NCBI RefSeq assembly: GCF_012927165.1
Contig: NZ_JABBGA010000002.1
Span: 248,001-312,000, forward strand
DNA: 64,000 nt
Direction: 5' to 3'
Source of the DNA: Zoogloea dura
Lineage (GTDB): Bacteria > Pseudomonadota > Gammaproteobacteria > Burkholderiales > Rhodocyclaceae
Position 1 is the first letter of the stretch. Every line of letters starts with the position of its first letter. The notes beneath the pieces are model-generated. The model was not told the origin of the DNA and did no database searches. It worked only from the letters and a program-made list of their open reading frames with translations. Shown here piece after piece: positions 40,178 to 50,064 of this stretch. The translations under genes and the position numbers were made by a program.

Positions 40178-40990
40178 TCAGCCGATCTTGCGATGCTTGA
40201 GGGCCGGCAGGCTGGCCCTCACGTCGGCGATGCGGGCGGGATCGAGGTCGGCCACCACCACGCCGGGGCCTTCCGGCAGGCGGGCGATGACGTCACCCCA
40301 GGGGTCGATGATCATGCTGTCGCCAAAGGTGCGACGGCCACTCGGGTGGCGGCCGCCCTGGGCGCTGGCCAGCACGTAGCACTGGTTTTCGACGGCACGG
40401 GCACGCAGCAGCAGTTCCCAATGGGCCTGGCCCGTGGTGTAGGTGAAGGCGGCGGGCAGGACGATGAGATCCACCGTGCCCATCGCCCGGAAAAGCTCCG
40501 GGAAGCGCAGGTCGTAGCAGATCGACAGGCCCACCTGGCCGCAGGGCCCCTCGAAGCTGACCACGTCGTCACCGGCCTCGATGGTGGCGGATTCGTCGTA
40601 ATACTCCTCGCCCTTGCGGAAACCGAAGAGGTGGATCTTGTCGTAACGGGCCACGCGCCGCCCCTCGTCGTCGAAGACCAGGGTGGAATTGCGGACCTTG
40701 TCGGGGCTGCTGGCTGCCATCGGGCAGGAACCGCCCACCAGCCACACCTTGTGGGTGCTGGCCATGTCACGCAGGAAAGACTGGATCAGGCCGCCGCCTT
40801 CGGCCTCGCGGATGCGCACCTTGGCGGTCTCGTCACCGGAGATCAGGGGAAAGTACTCGGGCAGCGCCACCAGGCGGGCGCCCGCCGCGGCGGCCTCGGC
40901 GATCAGGCGGCCGGCCTCGGCGAGATTGGCCTCCACGTCCGGTCCGGAGACCATCTGGACGGCGGCGATGCGGCAGGCCGGTGTGCTCAT
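40178..40990 (-). CDS. Nitrilase-family amidohydrolase (deaminated glutathione amidase-like)
   Basis: A 270-residue carbon-nitrogen hydrolase. The catalytic triad is visible: Glu in ALPEYFPL, Lys in [15 protein letters not shown], and Cys in [14 protein letters not shown]. These surrounding sequences match the Nit1/YbeM group, which hydrolyses deaminated glutathione as metabolite repair. An omega-amidase role is the alternative. The ATG overlaps the yhdP stop by four bases; it lies between yhdP and tldD. Confidence 0.9.
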   Translation of the reverse strand: MSTPACRIAAVQMVSGPDVEANLAEAGRLIAEAAAAGARLVALPEYFPLISGDETAKVRIREAEGGGLIQSFLRDMASTHKVWLVGGSCPMAASSPDKVRNSTLVFDDEGRRVARYDKIHLFGFRKGEEYYDESATIEAGDDVVSFEGPCGQVGLSICYDLRFPELFRAMGTVDLIVLPAAFTYTTGQAHWELLLRARAVENQCYVLASAQGGRHPSGRRTFGDSMIIDPWGDVIARLPEGPGVVVADLDPARIADVRASLPALKHRKIG

Positions 40991-43900
40991 GGGAATGTCC
41001 TTGCAGGCTGGGCTTGTTGAGGTGAGGCCGCCGGCAGGACCGAAAGTTTCTCGACTTTCGGGTCCGACCAGCCACCGGTCACTGCGTATTCGAAACTGAA
41101 CAGCTTCTCCACCGGATCGCTGAGGGCCTTCTGCACCAGGTAGGCCGCCAGCCCGAGGGCCGGGTGGATCGCCCCGGAGGCGGCCAGCGCCGAGCCGACC
41201 GCGACGGATTCGGAGAGGGTCGGCTGGACCTTGACCCGCAGGTTCTGGGTTTCCCTGGCGGCGTCGGCCTCGCCGCGCATGAAGACCCGGGCCGCCGGGC
41301 CGAAGATCTCCAGGTCGTCGGTGCGGAGCACGCCGTTGGTCATCTGGATGCTACCGGAAATGCGATCGAAGGCGAATCCTTGGGAGAAGACATCGCGAAA
41401 GTCCAGGGTGATGCGGCGCGGCAGGGCCTGCAGGTTGAGCACCCCGAGCAGACGCCCGGCGCCGGGGTCAAGCTGGGTGAACTGCCCGTTCTCCACCTGG
41501 ACCTGCATGTGGCCACCCAGCGAGGGGTAGTGCAGGGAGGTCGGCGGCCCCTTCCAGGCCAGCTCCCCTTCGAGCTGCCCCTTGCCCCGATGCACCGCTT
41601 CGGGATAGCCAAAGCGGGTCAGCATGCGCTCCACGCTGTCCACCTGAAAACGGAACTTGAGCCGGGTCTCCTCCCGCGCGCCGGGTCGCCACACGCCATC
41701 GCCGCTGAGGGCGCCATCGGGGTTGGTGATGCCGAAATGCTCGAGCCGCCAGTTGTCGCCCCGGTTGGCCGCCTTCAGCTCGAGGCGCCCCAGGGCGCGG
41801 CCGCGCAGCACGAAGCTGTCGGCCACGATGTCCAGGCCGGGCAGCTCGGACAGGCGCTCGCCATCGGGGCGCCCGGCGTCCGCGTCGGCGGTTGTATCGG
41901 CGCCGCCCAGGGCCAGCTGGCGGAAGCGGGCCTGCAGGCGGCCCCGCCCCTGATCGCGCCACAGGATGTCGCCCTCGGCCTCCTTGCTGGTCAGGCGGGC
42001 CTGCCAGCCGCCCTCCTCCATCACCGCGCGAAGGCTGACATCGTTGAGGCGCTGCCCGAGGATCTGCATCTCACCGGCCCGCAGGGCCAGCCCCGACAGG
42101 GGAAAGCCGCCCTCCATGGGCGCCGCCGGATCTGCCGCCAGATCGGCCTTATTCGCGGCCCCGCCGGCCAGCGCCCGGCGCCACGCGTCCGCATCGAGCC
42201 TGTCGGCGCGGGCGGCTACCAGCACGCCTTTGTCGGCCATCCGCACCGGCTCGTTGAGGGCCAGCCCGCCGCGGCTGATGACCAGCCGCTCACCCTCCTT
42301 GCGGCGCAGAAACTGGGCCTGGAAGAGCGGCCCGGCGCTCAGCTTCATGCTGTCGCCGCCACCGCCGGGCGGCACCGCCAGCTCGAAACGGAAGGGCAAT
42401 GTGGAGGCGGCCGACTTGTTGAGCGGCAGCGGCAGGCTCGAGCTGACGCCCTGCAGGGTGCTGTCCACCGCCAGCTCGACCCCGCCCTTGCGCGGCACGG
42501 TGACGGTGCCGCGCCACTGGGCGGTACCCGACAGGTGATCCAGCACGGGCAGGTCCAGCTCCTTGCGCAGGGCCAGGGCCGTGATGCTGCCCTGCGCGTT
42601 GAGCAGCACGCTGCCGTCGGCACGCGTCCCGCCGTTCACCGTGACCGGCTCACCGAAGAGGCGCGCGGCGCCGCTGCGGACCACCAGCTGGCTCTCGGTG
42701 AAGGCCACCTTGCCGGCCGCCTCGGTGAACACCGGCAGGGCCGGGTCGGGCTGGAACTGGTTGTGGCTGAACTGAAACTCGCCCTTCACCTTTGCGCTCT
42801 CCAGCTTCTGCAGCGGCAACACCAGGTGCAGGTCGAGGCTGCCGGTGCCCTCCGAGCGGAAGGCGTCGGTGGCGTGGTTGATCATGCCGCCCACCGGGCT
42901 GTCCACCAGGAAGCGCAGGAAATCCCGGGTCGGCCCTTGGGCGGAGCCGCGGATGGTGAGGACATCATCCGTCTCGAAGTCCGGCAGCACGGTGGTCACG
43001 TCACGCAGCTCGACCCCGAAGATGCGGGCCCGCCGTGCCTTGATCGTCATGCCCGGCCCTTCGAAGATCAGCTCCCCGCTGACGCCCTCGATGGCCGGCC
43101 AGCCCGGCGCGTAATCGAGCTTGCCGTCGGCCATCCGGGCGGTGACCTGGAAATGTCCGTCGCGGGCGTTGCGGAAGGGGAAGCGGGACAGATCGCCCTT
43201 GAGCACCAGGCGGGTGTCCAGGGCCTTGCCCCCCACCAGGCTCTGCTGCAGCCAGTCGCGCGCCTGCTTGCTCACCACGCTGGGCATGTAGCGCCACACG
43301 GCGGTGCTGTCGGCCTCCGACAGGCGGGCCTGGAGATCGATCTCGCCGGGGGTGTCCGGGGTGGCCCGGTAACGGCCCGAGGCGGTGCCACGCGCATCCC
43401 GGTTGGAGAAGCTGGCGCTGGCCAGGCGCACCTCCAGCATACCGCCGGGGTGGCTCCACGCGCCCTCCATGCCCAGCTGGGCCAGCTCCAGACGCGATTC
43501 GGAGAAGACCTGCGGCAGCTTGAGCGCCGCATCGCGGCCGCTGAGGCTGAAGTGCCCCCCCTTGTCGTTGCCCTCGATGCGCCCGGCCATGCCCGAGAAG
43601 CCCGGCCAGGCCCCAAGCGGCTCGATGCCCAGCCCGGAAAAGCGGGCATCCACGGCATAGGTCTGCAGCCCCCCGTCGTCGACACTCCATTTGACGTTGA
43701 GGGGCGCCACGCTGCCCGACGGCGCCAGGCGGGCCAGGCGCTGGCGCAGCCCCTCATCGAAGGGCAGCCGCCCGGCCAGGCGGGACAAGGCCTCCAGGTC
43801 GAGCTGATTGGCCAGGAACTCGCCCTTGCCCGGCGTGCTCCCCTGCTTGTCCTGCACGCGCAGGAAGAAGTCTGTCGGCGCCACCTCCAGGCCATCCCGG

Positions 43901-44934
43901 GTCTTCAGCGCCAGGTGCTTGCCGCTTGCCTCCAGCACCCCGCCGTCGCGGTGGTAGCGCAGGCGGCCGGAGGCCTCCTTCATCGGGATGTCTTCCAGGT
44001 CCGGCGCCAGGCGCACCCGCGCATCCTTGAGGGCGAAGTCGGCGGTCACCCCGCTGAGCCGGCCCTCGCCGAAATCCAGCCAGGCGCGCACGCCACCGGC
44101 GCCCTGCAGATCGAGGGGGTAGTCCAGCCAGGGGTGCCAGGCGCCCAGGTCGGCGTAATCGAGGCCGGCATACACCTCCCCGCGCCAGGTCTCCGGCTGC
44201 GCCGGGTCGCGGCCGTGCAGGTCGCCGCGCAGGTCGAGCGCCGCGGCCAGCCTGGCCGGCGGCTGGGCGTGGAGGCCGAAGCGGTGCTGGGCGCCACGGT
44301 TCTCGAGCCTGAAATCGAGGCGCTCGAGGATCAGGGTTTCCGCGCCGCGCTGGGCGTCGGCCCACTCCACCCGAGCGTTGCGGATGACGATCTCGCGCTG
44401 GTCGAAGAGCCAGCGCGGAAAGTCGCCCGGCCCGCCCCCGGCCTGCAGCGCCAGGCCGGCCACGAAGACGCGCCCGTCGGCGCTGCGCCGGATCGACAGC
44501 TCCGGCGCCTCGATCTCCAGACGGTGCAGGCGCAGGCGCAGGTACAGCAGGGAGGTCCAGCTCACCTCGGCGGCCACCTGGTCGAGGGACAAGGCCTCCT
44601 GCCCGGCGGCGTCGCGGATCATCAGCCCGCCGATCTGCAGGCGCGGATGCAGGCCGCGCCAGTCCGCCGACAGCGCGCCGATCTCCACCGGCAGGCCGAG
44701 GGAGCGCGACAGCAGCTGGGCGACATCGCTGCGGTAGGCCGGCACATTGGGCAGCACGCCGTGGCGCACCACCAGGAAGGCCAGGCCGACCACGAAATAG
44801 AGGACCAGCCCGATCCGGATCAGGCGACGCAGGCAGAGGGCCGGCAGGTGCAGGAAAGACAGGCGCGACTCAGCCACGCGGAGGCAGGGCGAAGGACGGT
44901 GCGGGCCTCGCGGGGCAAGCCACGCATCCGGCAT
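40987..44934 (-). CDS. yhdP: YhdP family AsmA-like envelope-spanning protein
   Basis: A 1315-residue protein of the AsmA-like YhdP group, thought to bridge the periplasm and carry phospholipids to the outer membrane. One membrane helix lies near residues 40-60 (IGLVLYFVVGLAFLVV). The long beta-rich body follows, and the family C-terminus LKVQPTLSESVAVGSALA is seen. The first about 30 residues look weakly conserved, so the true start may be a later codon. The gene is divergent from glnE. Confidence 0.9.
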   Translation of the reverse strand: MPDAWLAPRGPHRPSPCLRVAESRLSFLHLPALCLRRLIRIGLVLYFVVGLAFLVVRHGVLPNVPAYRSDVAQLLSRSLGLPVEIGALSADWRGLHPRLQIGGLMIRDAAGQEALSLDQVAAEVSWTSLLYLRLRLHRLEIEAPELSIRRSADGRVFVAGLALQAGGGPGDFPRWLFDQREIVIRNARVEWADAQRGAETLILERLDFRLENRGAQHRFGLHAQPPARLAAALDLRGDLHGRDPAQPETWRGEVYAGLDYADLGAWHPWLDYPLDLQGAGGVRAWLDFGEGRLSGVTADFALKDARVRLAPDLEDIPMKEASGRLRYHRDGGVLEASGKHLALKTRDGLEVAPTDFFLRVQDKQGSTPGKGEFLANQLDLEALSRLAGRLPFDEGLRQRLARLAPSGSVAPLNVKWSVDDGGLQTYAVDARFSGLGIEPLGAWPGFSGMAGRIEGNDKGGHFSLSGRDAALKLPQVFSESRLELAQLGMEGAWSHPGGMLEVRLASASFSNRDARGTASGRYRATPDTPGEIDLQARLSEADSTAVWRYMPSVVSKQARDWLQQSLVGGKALDTRLVLKGDLSRFPFRNARDGHFQVTARMADGKLDYAPGWPAIEGVSGELIFEGPGMTIKARRARIFGVELRDVTTVLPDFETDDVLTIRGSAQGPTRDFLRFLVDSPVGGMINHATDAFRSEGTGSLDLHLVLPLQKLESAKVKGEFQFSHNQFQPDPALPVFTEAAGKVAFTESQLVVRSGAARLFGEPVTVNGGTRADGSVLLNAQGSITALALRKELDLPVLDHLSGTAQWRGTVTVPRKGGVELAVDSTLQGVSSSLPLPLNKSAASTLPFRFELAVPPGGGGDSMKLSAGPLFQAQFLRRKEGERLVISRGGLALNEPVRMADKGVLVAARADRLDADAWRRALAGGAANKADLAADPAAPMEGGFPLSGLALRAGEMQILGQRLNDVSLRAVMEEGGWQARLTSKEAEGDILWRDQGRGRLQARFRQLALGGADTTADADAGRPDGERLSELPGLDIVADSFVLRGRALGRLELKAANRGDNWRLEHFGITNPDGALSGDGVWRPGAREETRLKFRFQVDSVERMLTRFGYPEAVHRGKGQLEGELAWKGPPTSLHYPSLGGHMQVQVENGQFTQLDPGAGRLLGVLNLQALPRRITLDFRDVFSQGFAFDRISGSIQMTNGVLRTDDLEIFGPAARVFMRGEADAARETQNLRVKVQPTLSESVAVGSALAASGAIHPALGLAAYLVQKALSDPVEKLFSFEYAVTGGWSDPKVEKLSVLPAASPQQAQPARTFP

Positions 44935-45015
44935 CAGGCTTGACGAAAATCAGTCCGGCAGACATAAGACGGGTTGAACATAAACGAACCCGCATTCTAC
45001 CAATCGGCCCCCGCC

Positions 45016-47700
45016 ATGTCCGAACAGCCCGCCCAACTGCCCCAGCCCCTCCTCGACGCCCTCGCCTGCTCGCGCTTCCTGCGCCGCCAGCTCGACAGCC
45101 GCCCGTGGCTCACCGAACGCCTGGTCGCCAGCATCGGCGCGCCCCTCGACGCCACCGCCCTGCGCGACTACCTGCGCGGCGAGGTGCTCGACGACAACAC
45201 CCTCAAGCCGGTGCTGCGCAAGCTGCGCGCCTGGGTGATCTGCCATGTGCTGGTGCGCGACATCGCCCGCCTGGCCGACCTGGGCGAAGTCACCGAGAGC
45301 ATGACCCTGCTCGCCGACATCACCGTCGAGGCCGCCCACGACGTGCTGCGCGAGCAGCTGGTGGCGCGCCACGGCACGCCCCTGTCGGCCGACGGGCGCG
45401 AGCAGGAGTTCATCATCATCGGCATGGGCAAGCTCGGCGGCCGCGAGCTCAACGTGTCGTCGGACATCGACCTGATCTTCGTGTACCCCGAGGACGGCAG
45501 CACCGCCGGGCCCAAGATCATCGACAACTTCGAGTTCTTCACCAAGCTCGGCCGCGGGGTGATCCAGGCCCTCAACGACATCACCGGCGACGGCCAGGTC
45601 TTCCGGGTGGACATGCGCCTGCGCCCCAACGGCGACTCGGGCCCCCTGGTGGCCAGCTTCGACATGCTGGAGAACTACTTCATCACCCAGGGCCGCGAGT
45701 GGGAGCGCTACGCCTGGATCAAGGCGCGGGTCATGACCGGCATCCGCAGCGCCGAGCTCACCGCCATCGCGCGACCCTTCATCTTCCGCAAGTACCTGGA
45801 CTTCGGCGCCATCAACGCCATGCGCGACCTGCACGCCCAGATCCGCCGCGAGGTGGCCCGCAAGGACATGGTCAACAACGTCAAGCTCGGCCCCGGCGGC
45901 ATCCGCGAGATCGAGTTCCTGGCCCAGGTCTTCCAGCTGATCCGCGGCGGGCGCGACACCTCGCTGCAGATCAAGCCGACCCTCAAGGTGCTCGGCCGCC
46001 TCGCCGAGCGCGGCATCATCACCCGCGAAACCGAGCGCGAGCTGGCCGCCGCCTACGACTTCCTGCGGCGGGTCGAGCACCGCCTGCAATACCTCGACGA
46101 CGCCCAGACCCACAACCTGCCCACCAGCGAGGGCGACCAGGCCATCATCGCCCGGGCCATGGGCTTTGCCACCTACGAAGGCCTGCTCAACGAGCTGGAC
46201 GACCACCGCGGGGCGGTGGCCCGCCACTTCAACGGCGTCTTCGGCGACCCCAACGAGAAAGGCCACGACCTCGACACCCTGTGGGCCAGCGCCGGCGACG
46301 AAGAACACTGTGGCGAGGAGTTCCGGCGCCTCGGCTACGCCGACCCGGCCTCCGCCGCGCGGCGCCTGGCCACCCTCAAGGGCGGCAACCGCTACCTGCA
46401 GATGCCGCCCTCCATCAAGACCCGCTTCGACCCGCTGATCCCCCGCGTGGTCGAGGCCGCCGCCGAGACCACCGACCCCAACGCCACCTTCGAGCGCCTG
46501 CTCGACATGCTCGACGCGATCAGCCGGCGCGGCTCGTACCTGGCCCTGCTGCAGCAATACCCGCAGACCCTGCACAAGGTGGCCGAGCTGGTCGGCGCCT
46601 CGCTGTGGGCCGCCCAGTTCCTCAACCGCCACCCCATCCTGCTGGACGAAGCCCTCGACCCACGCATCCTCGAGGAAGAGCTCGACCTGCCCGCCTTCCG
46701 CGCCGAACTGGCCGCCCAGCTGGACGAGATCGAGCCGGACATGGAACGCCAGATGGACCTGATGCGCGAACAGCACCACGCCCAGGTGTTCCGCCTGCTC
46801 ACCAAGGACATCGCCGGCAAGCTCACCGTGGAGCGCCACGCCGACTTCCTGTCAGCCCTCGCCGACATCATCGTGGACCTCACCGTCACCATGTGCTGGC
46901 GCAAGATCAAGACCCGCCACCGCGACGACCCGAAGTTCGCCGTGCTGGCCTACGGCAAGCTGGGCGGCAAGGAGCTGGGCTACGCCTCCGACCTGGACAT
47001 GGTCTTCGTGCACGACGACGACGCCCCCGAGGCCGCCGAGCTGTACACCCGCCTGGGCCAGCGCACCAACACCTGGCTGTCGGCCCAGACCCCGGCCGGC
47101 CACCTCTTCGAGACCGACCTGCGCCTGCGCCCCAACGGCGACTCGGGCCTGATGGTGGTGTCCCTCGAAGCCTTCCGCCAGTACCAGCTGGAGAACGCCT
47201 GGGTATGGGAGCACCAGGCCCTCACCCGGGCCCGCTTCTGCGCCGGCGACCGGGACATCGGCCGCAAGTTCGAGGCCATCCGGGTCGAGGTGCTGCGCCA
47301 GCAGCGCGACCTGGCCAAGCTGCGCGAGGAGGTCATCGCAATGCGCCAGCGCATGGCCGAGGCCCATCCCAGCAAGACCGAGCTGTTCGACCTGAAGCAC
47401 GACCGGGGCGGCCTGATCGACGTGGAGTTCATCGTCCAGTACCTGGTCCTCGGCCACGCCCACCAGCACGCCAGCCTCACCGGCAACCTGGGCAACATCG
47501 CCCTGCTCCACATGGCCGGCGAACTCGGCCTCATCCCCGCCGACCAGGCCGGCACGGTGGCCGACAGCTACCGGGAGTACCGCCGCCTGCAACACGGCCT
47601 GCGCCTCAACAACCAGGCCTCGCGGGTGGAACGCGAGCAGGTCGCCGAAGCCGCCGCGGGCGTGCGGACACTCTGGGCGCACGTCTTCGGCAGCGCCTGA
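45016..47700 (+). CDS. glnE: Bifunctional glutamine synthetase adenylyltransferase/deadenylase
   Basis: GlnE adenylylates and deadenylylates glutamine synthetase in response to PII and glutamine. The 894-residue protein has two nucleotidyltransferase domains: the first has GMGKLGGRELNVSSDIDLIF, the second AYGKLGGKELGYASDLDMVF. These are the deadenylylase and adenylylase active sites. The ATG at 45016 is chosen; an upstream TTG at 44974 is unlikely. Codon use is strongly G/C biased. It ends at a terminator that serves the opposite eutC strand. Confidence 0.97.
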   Translation: MSEQPAQLPQPLLDALACSRFLRRQLDSRPWLTERLVASIGAPLDATALRDYLRGEVLDDNTLKPVLRKLRAWVICHVLVRDIARLADLGEVTESMTLLADITVEAAHDVLREQLVARHGTPLSADGREQEFIIIGMGKLGGRELNVSSDIDLIFVYPEDGSTAGPKIIDNFEFFTKLGRGVIQALNDITGDGQVFRVDMRLRPNGDSGPLVASFDMLENYFITQGREWERYAWIKARVMTGIRSAELTAIARPFIFRKYLDFGAINAMRDLHAQIRREVARKDMVNNVKLGPGGIREIEFLAQVFQLIRGGRDTSLQIKPTLKVLGRLAERGIITRETERELAAAYDFLRRVEHRLQYLDDAQTHNLPTSEGDQAIIARAMGFATYEGLLNELDDHRGAVARHFNGVFGDPNEKGHDLDTLWASAGDEEHCGEEFRRLGYADPASAARRLATLKGGNRYLQMPPSIKTRFDPLIPRVVEAAAETTDPNATFERLLDMLDAISRRGSYLALLQQYPQTLHKVAELVGASLWAAQFLNRHPILLDEALDPRILEEELDLPAFRAELAAQLDEIEPDMERQMDLMREQHHAQVFRLLTKDIAGKLTVERHADFLSALADIIVDLTVTMCWRKIKTRHRDDPKFAVLAYGKLGGKELGYASDLDMVFVHDDDAPEAAELYTRLGQRTNTWLSAQTPAGHLFETDLRLRPNGDSGLMVVSLEAFRQYQLENAWVWEHQALTRARFCAGDRDIGRKFEAIRVEVLRQQRDLAKLREEVIAMRQRMAEAHPSKTELFDLKHDRGGLIDVEFIVQYLVLGHAHQHASLTGNLGNIALLHMAGELGLIPADQAGTVADSYREYRRLQHGLRLNNQASRVEREQVAEAAAGVRTLWAHVFGSA

Positions 47701-47751
47701 GCGCCTGGGCCGCGGCGACCTGCCGGAAGCCGCGGGCGGAGCTGCTGAATG

Positions 47752-47782
47752 AAAAAAGGGTTGAGGGGGAGGCCCTCAACCC
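47752..47782 (-). terminator. Intrinsic terminator of the eut operon
   Basis: On the minus strand, GGGTTGAGGG/CCCTCAACCC (47773-47782 with 47758-47767, 5-base loop) is followed by six T residues. It ends the porin-eat-eutB-eutC transcript 31 bases after eutC. Confidence 0.88.
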
Positions 47783-47812
47783 AAACCAAAGGTATCAATC
47801 GACCCTCGGAGA

Positions 47813-48601
47813 CTATTCCAGAAGAAAGTTGCTCCCGGCCCCGCCGGCCAGCCTGGCCTGGGAGGCCGTCTCGTCCTTCAGCGTGACGCCGGAGAGGCCG
47901 CGCCTGAAGGCTTCGGAGACCAGGTACATCAGCTTGTAGACCGCCTCTTCGTAATGCAGCCCGTCGCGCCGCACGTTGGAGATGCAGTTGCGCTGGGCAT
48001 CGGTGGTGCCCTGCGCAGGCGCCCAGGTCATGTAGATGCCCATGCTGTCGGGCGAGCTGAGGCCGGGCCGCTCGCCGATCAGCACGACGACGAGCTTCGC
48101 CCCCAGGGCCTCGGCGATCGGGTCGCCGATCGCCACCCGCCCCTGGCGGACCACCGCCACCGGCGCCACGCCGAGCCCCTGCGCCGTGAGCTGGGGCACG
48201 AGCAGGTCGAGGAAGGGCAGCACGTTCTGCTCGATGGCGAAGGCCGACAGGCCATCCACCACCACGATGGCCACGTCGAAGCCGCTGGCGCCGAAGGCAC
48301 CCAGGTAGGCCTTCGAGGCCTCGGACGGCACCCGCCCCAGGTCGGGCCGCTGCAGGTAGGTGGCGCGATCGGGGGCCGCGCTATGCACCACGAAGCTGCG
48401 GATCCCGCGCTCGTCCAGGGCGGCGCTGAGCGCCTGTTCATCCAGCGGGTGATGCACCGCATTGCGCGCCCGGGCATGAGCGAACTGGAACTCCAGGTGC
48501 GGGCGGGTCGGCAGGCTGGTCCCGGCGCGTCCCAGGGCGATCCGCGCCTGGGTGAAGCGGGCCAGGGCATTCCAGGCGTTCTTGGTGACGATGTCGCTCA
48601 T
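47813..48601 (-). CDS. eutC: Ethanolamine ammonia-lyase small subunit
   Basis: EutC forms the adenosylcobalamin-dependent ethanolamine ammonia-lyase with EutB, giving acetaldehyde and ammonia. The 262-residue protein has RARNAVHHPLD, ALGAKLVVVLIGERPGLSSPDSMGIYMTW and NCISNVRRDGLHYEEA, all EutC signatures. The start MSDIVTKNAW follows the eutB stop after a single base (TGAGATG). An in-frame extension upstream is not used. Confidence 0.97.
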   Translation of the reverse strand: MSDIVTKNAWNALARFTQARIALGRAGTSLPTRPHLEFQFAHARARNAVHHPLDEQALSAALDERGIRSFVVHSAAPDRATYLQRPDLGRVPSEASKAYLGAFGASGFDVAIVVVDGLSAFAIEQNVLPFLDLLVPQLTAQGLGVAPVAVVRQGRVAIGDPIAEALGAKLVVVLIGERPGLSSPDSMGIYMTWAPAQGTTDAQRNCISNVRRDGLHYEEAVYKLMYLVSEAFRRGLSGVTLKDETASQARLAGGAGSNFLLE

Positions 48602-48602
48602 C

Positions 48603-49994
48603 TCAGGCTCCCAGCTTGCGGATGCTGTCGAGGAAGAGGCCCGGGGTCTTGTCGGCGAGGATCCGCCCGTCCCCCGAGAAGATACCCACACCTTCCAGCC
48701 AGGCCTCGAACTCCGGCGCGGGCCGCGCGCCCAGCACCTTGCGCACATAGAGCGCGTCGTGGAAGGAGGTGGTCTGGTAGTTGAGCATCACGTCGTCGGA
48801 GCCGGGGATGCCCATCACGAAGTTGATGCCGGCCACGCCAAGCAGGGTCAGCAGCATGTCCATGTCGTTCTGGTCGGCCTCGGCGTGATTGGTGTAGCAC
48901 ACGTCGCAGCCCATCGGCACGCCCAGCAGCTTGCCGCAGAAGTGGTCCTCCAGGCCGGCACGGATGATCTGCTTGCCGTCGTAGAGGTACTCCGGCCCGA
49001 TGAAGCCGACCACCGTGTTCACCAGGAAGGGCGAGAACGCCCGCGCCACCGCGTAGGCGCGGGCCTCGCAGGTCTGCTGGTCCACCCCGTGGTGGGCGTT
49101 GGCCGACAGGGCGCTGCCCTGGCCGGTCTCGAAATACATGACGTTGTTGCCCACCGTGCCCCGCTTGAGCGACAGCGCCGCCTCATGGCCCTCGCGCAGG
49201 ACACCCAGGTTGATGCCGAAGCTGCGGTTGGCGGCCTCAGTGCCAGCCACCGACTGGAAGACGAGGTCCAGCGGCGCACCGCGGTTGATGGCCTCGATGC
49301 TGGTCGTCACGTGGGTCAGCACGCAGGACTGGGTGGGGATGGAATAGCGCTGGATGATCGCGTCCAGCATGTGGATCAGCGTCATCACCGCGCCCACGTT
49401 ATCGGTGGCCGGGTTGATGCCGATCACGGCATCGCCGCTGCCGTACATCAGGCCATCCACCAGGCTGGCCGAGACCCCCGCCGGATCATCCGTCGGGTGG
49501 TTGGGCTGCAGCCGCGTGGACAGGCGCCCAGGCAGGCCCACGGTGGTGCGGAAGGCCGTCACGACGCGGCATTTCCGGGCCACCAGGATGAGATCCTGCA
49601 CCCGCATGATCTTCGATACGGCCGCCGCCATCTCCGGCGTCAGGCCAGGAGCCAGGCGGGCCAGCGCGTCCTCGGTGGCCAGGTCGGAGAGCAGCCAGTT
49701 GCGGAAATCCCCGACCGTCAGATGGGCGACCGCCTCGAAAGCCTGCCGGTCGTGGCGGTCGATGATCAGCCGGGTCACCTCATCCTCTTCGTAGGGGATG
49801 AGCGCTTCGGACAGGAACTGCGCCAGCGGCACCTCGGCCAGGGCCATCTGGGCGGCCACCCGCTCTTCGTAATCGGCCGCCGCGATGCCGGCCAGGTAGT
49901 CGCCGGAACGGGCGGGCGAAGCCTTGGCCAGCAGGTCCTTCAGGTCGTCGAAGGCATGGACCTTGTGATCGACTGTGTGTGTGTACATCGGCAT
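48603..49994 (-). CDS. eutB: Ethanolamine ammonia-lyase large subunit
   Basis: The catalytic TIM-barrel subunit. About 463 residues, normal for EutB. Signatures include SKIMRVQDLILVARKCRVVT, GYxSR-like GLPGRLSTRLQPNHPTDD, GVPMGCDVCYTNHAEADQND and GINFVMGIPGSDDVMLNYQ. The start MPMYTHTV is chosen, with GGGGAA upstream. No microcompartment shell, eutA or aldehyde dehydrogenase gene is in the window, so acetaldehyde handling must be elsewhere. Confidence 0.97.
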   Translation of the reverse strand: MPMYTHTVDHKVHAFDDLKDLLAKASPARSGDYLAGIAAADYEERVAAQMALAEVPLAQFLSEALIPYEEDEVTRLIIDRHDRQAFEAVAHLTVGDFRNWLLSDLATEDALARLAPGLTPEMAAAVSKIMRVQDLILVARKCRVVTAFRTTVGLPGRLSTRLQPNHPTDDPAGVSASLVDGLMYGSGDAVIGINPATDNVGAVMTLIHMLDAIIQRYSIPTQSCVLTHVTTSIEAINRGAPLDLVFQSVAGTEAANRSFGINLGVLREGHEAALSLKRGTVGNNVMYFETGQGSALSANAHHGVDQQTCEARAYAVARAFSPFLVNTVVGFIGPEYLYDGKQIIRAGLEDHFCGKLLGVPMGCDVCYTNHAEADQNDMDMLLTLLGVAGINFVMGIPGSDDVMLNYQTTSFHDALYVRKVLGARPAPEFEAWLEGVGIFSGDGRILADKTPGLFLDSIRKLGA

Positions 49995-50064
49995 TGGGTG
50001 ATTCCCCGCTTCTCTTCCCGGCGGGGGGCCGGCCAAGCGGCGCCCCCGCCCACTTTTGATACGT

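Noticed and set aside
41164-44943. A 1259-codon plus-strand frame opposite yhdP
   Set aside because: It mirrors yhdP exactly, has low-complexity composition and no family motif; yhdP has a membrane helix and family signatures.
44940-47939. Long frames in other phases and on the other strand of glnE
   Set aside because: Composition is Arg/Pro/Ala-rich shadow; glnE has both active-site motifs in its own frame.
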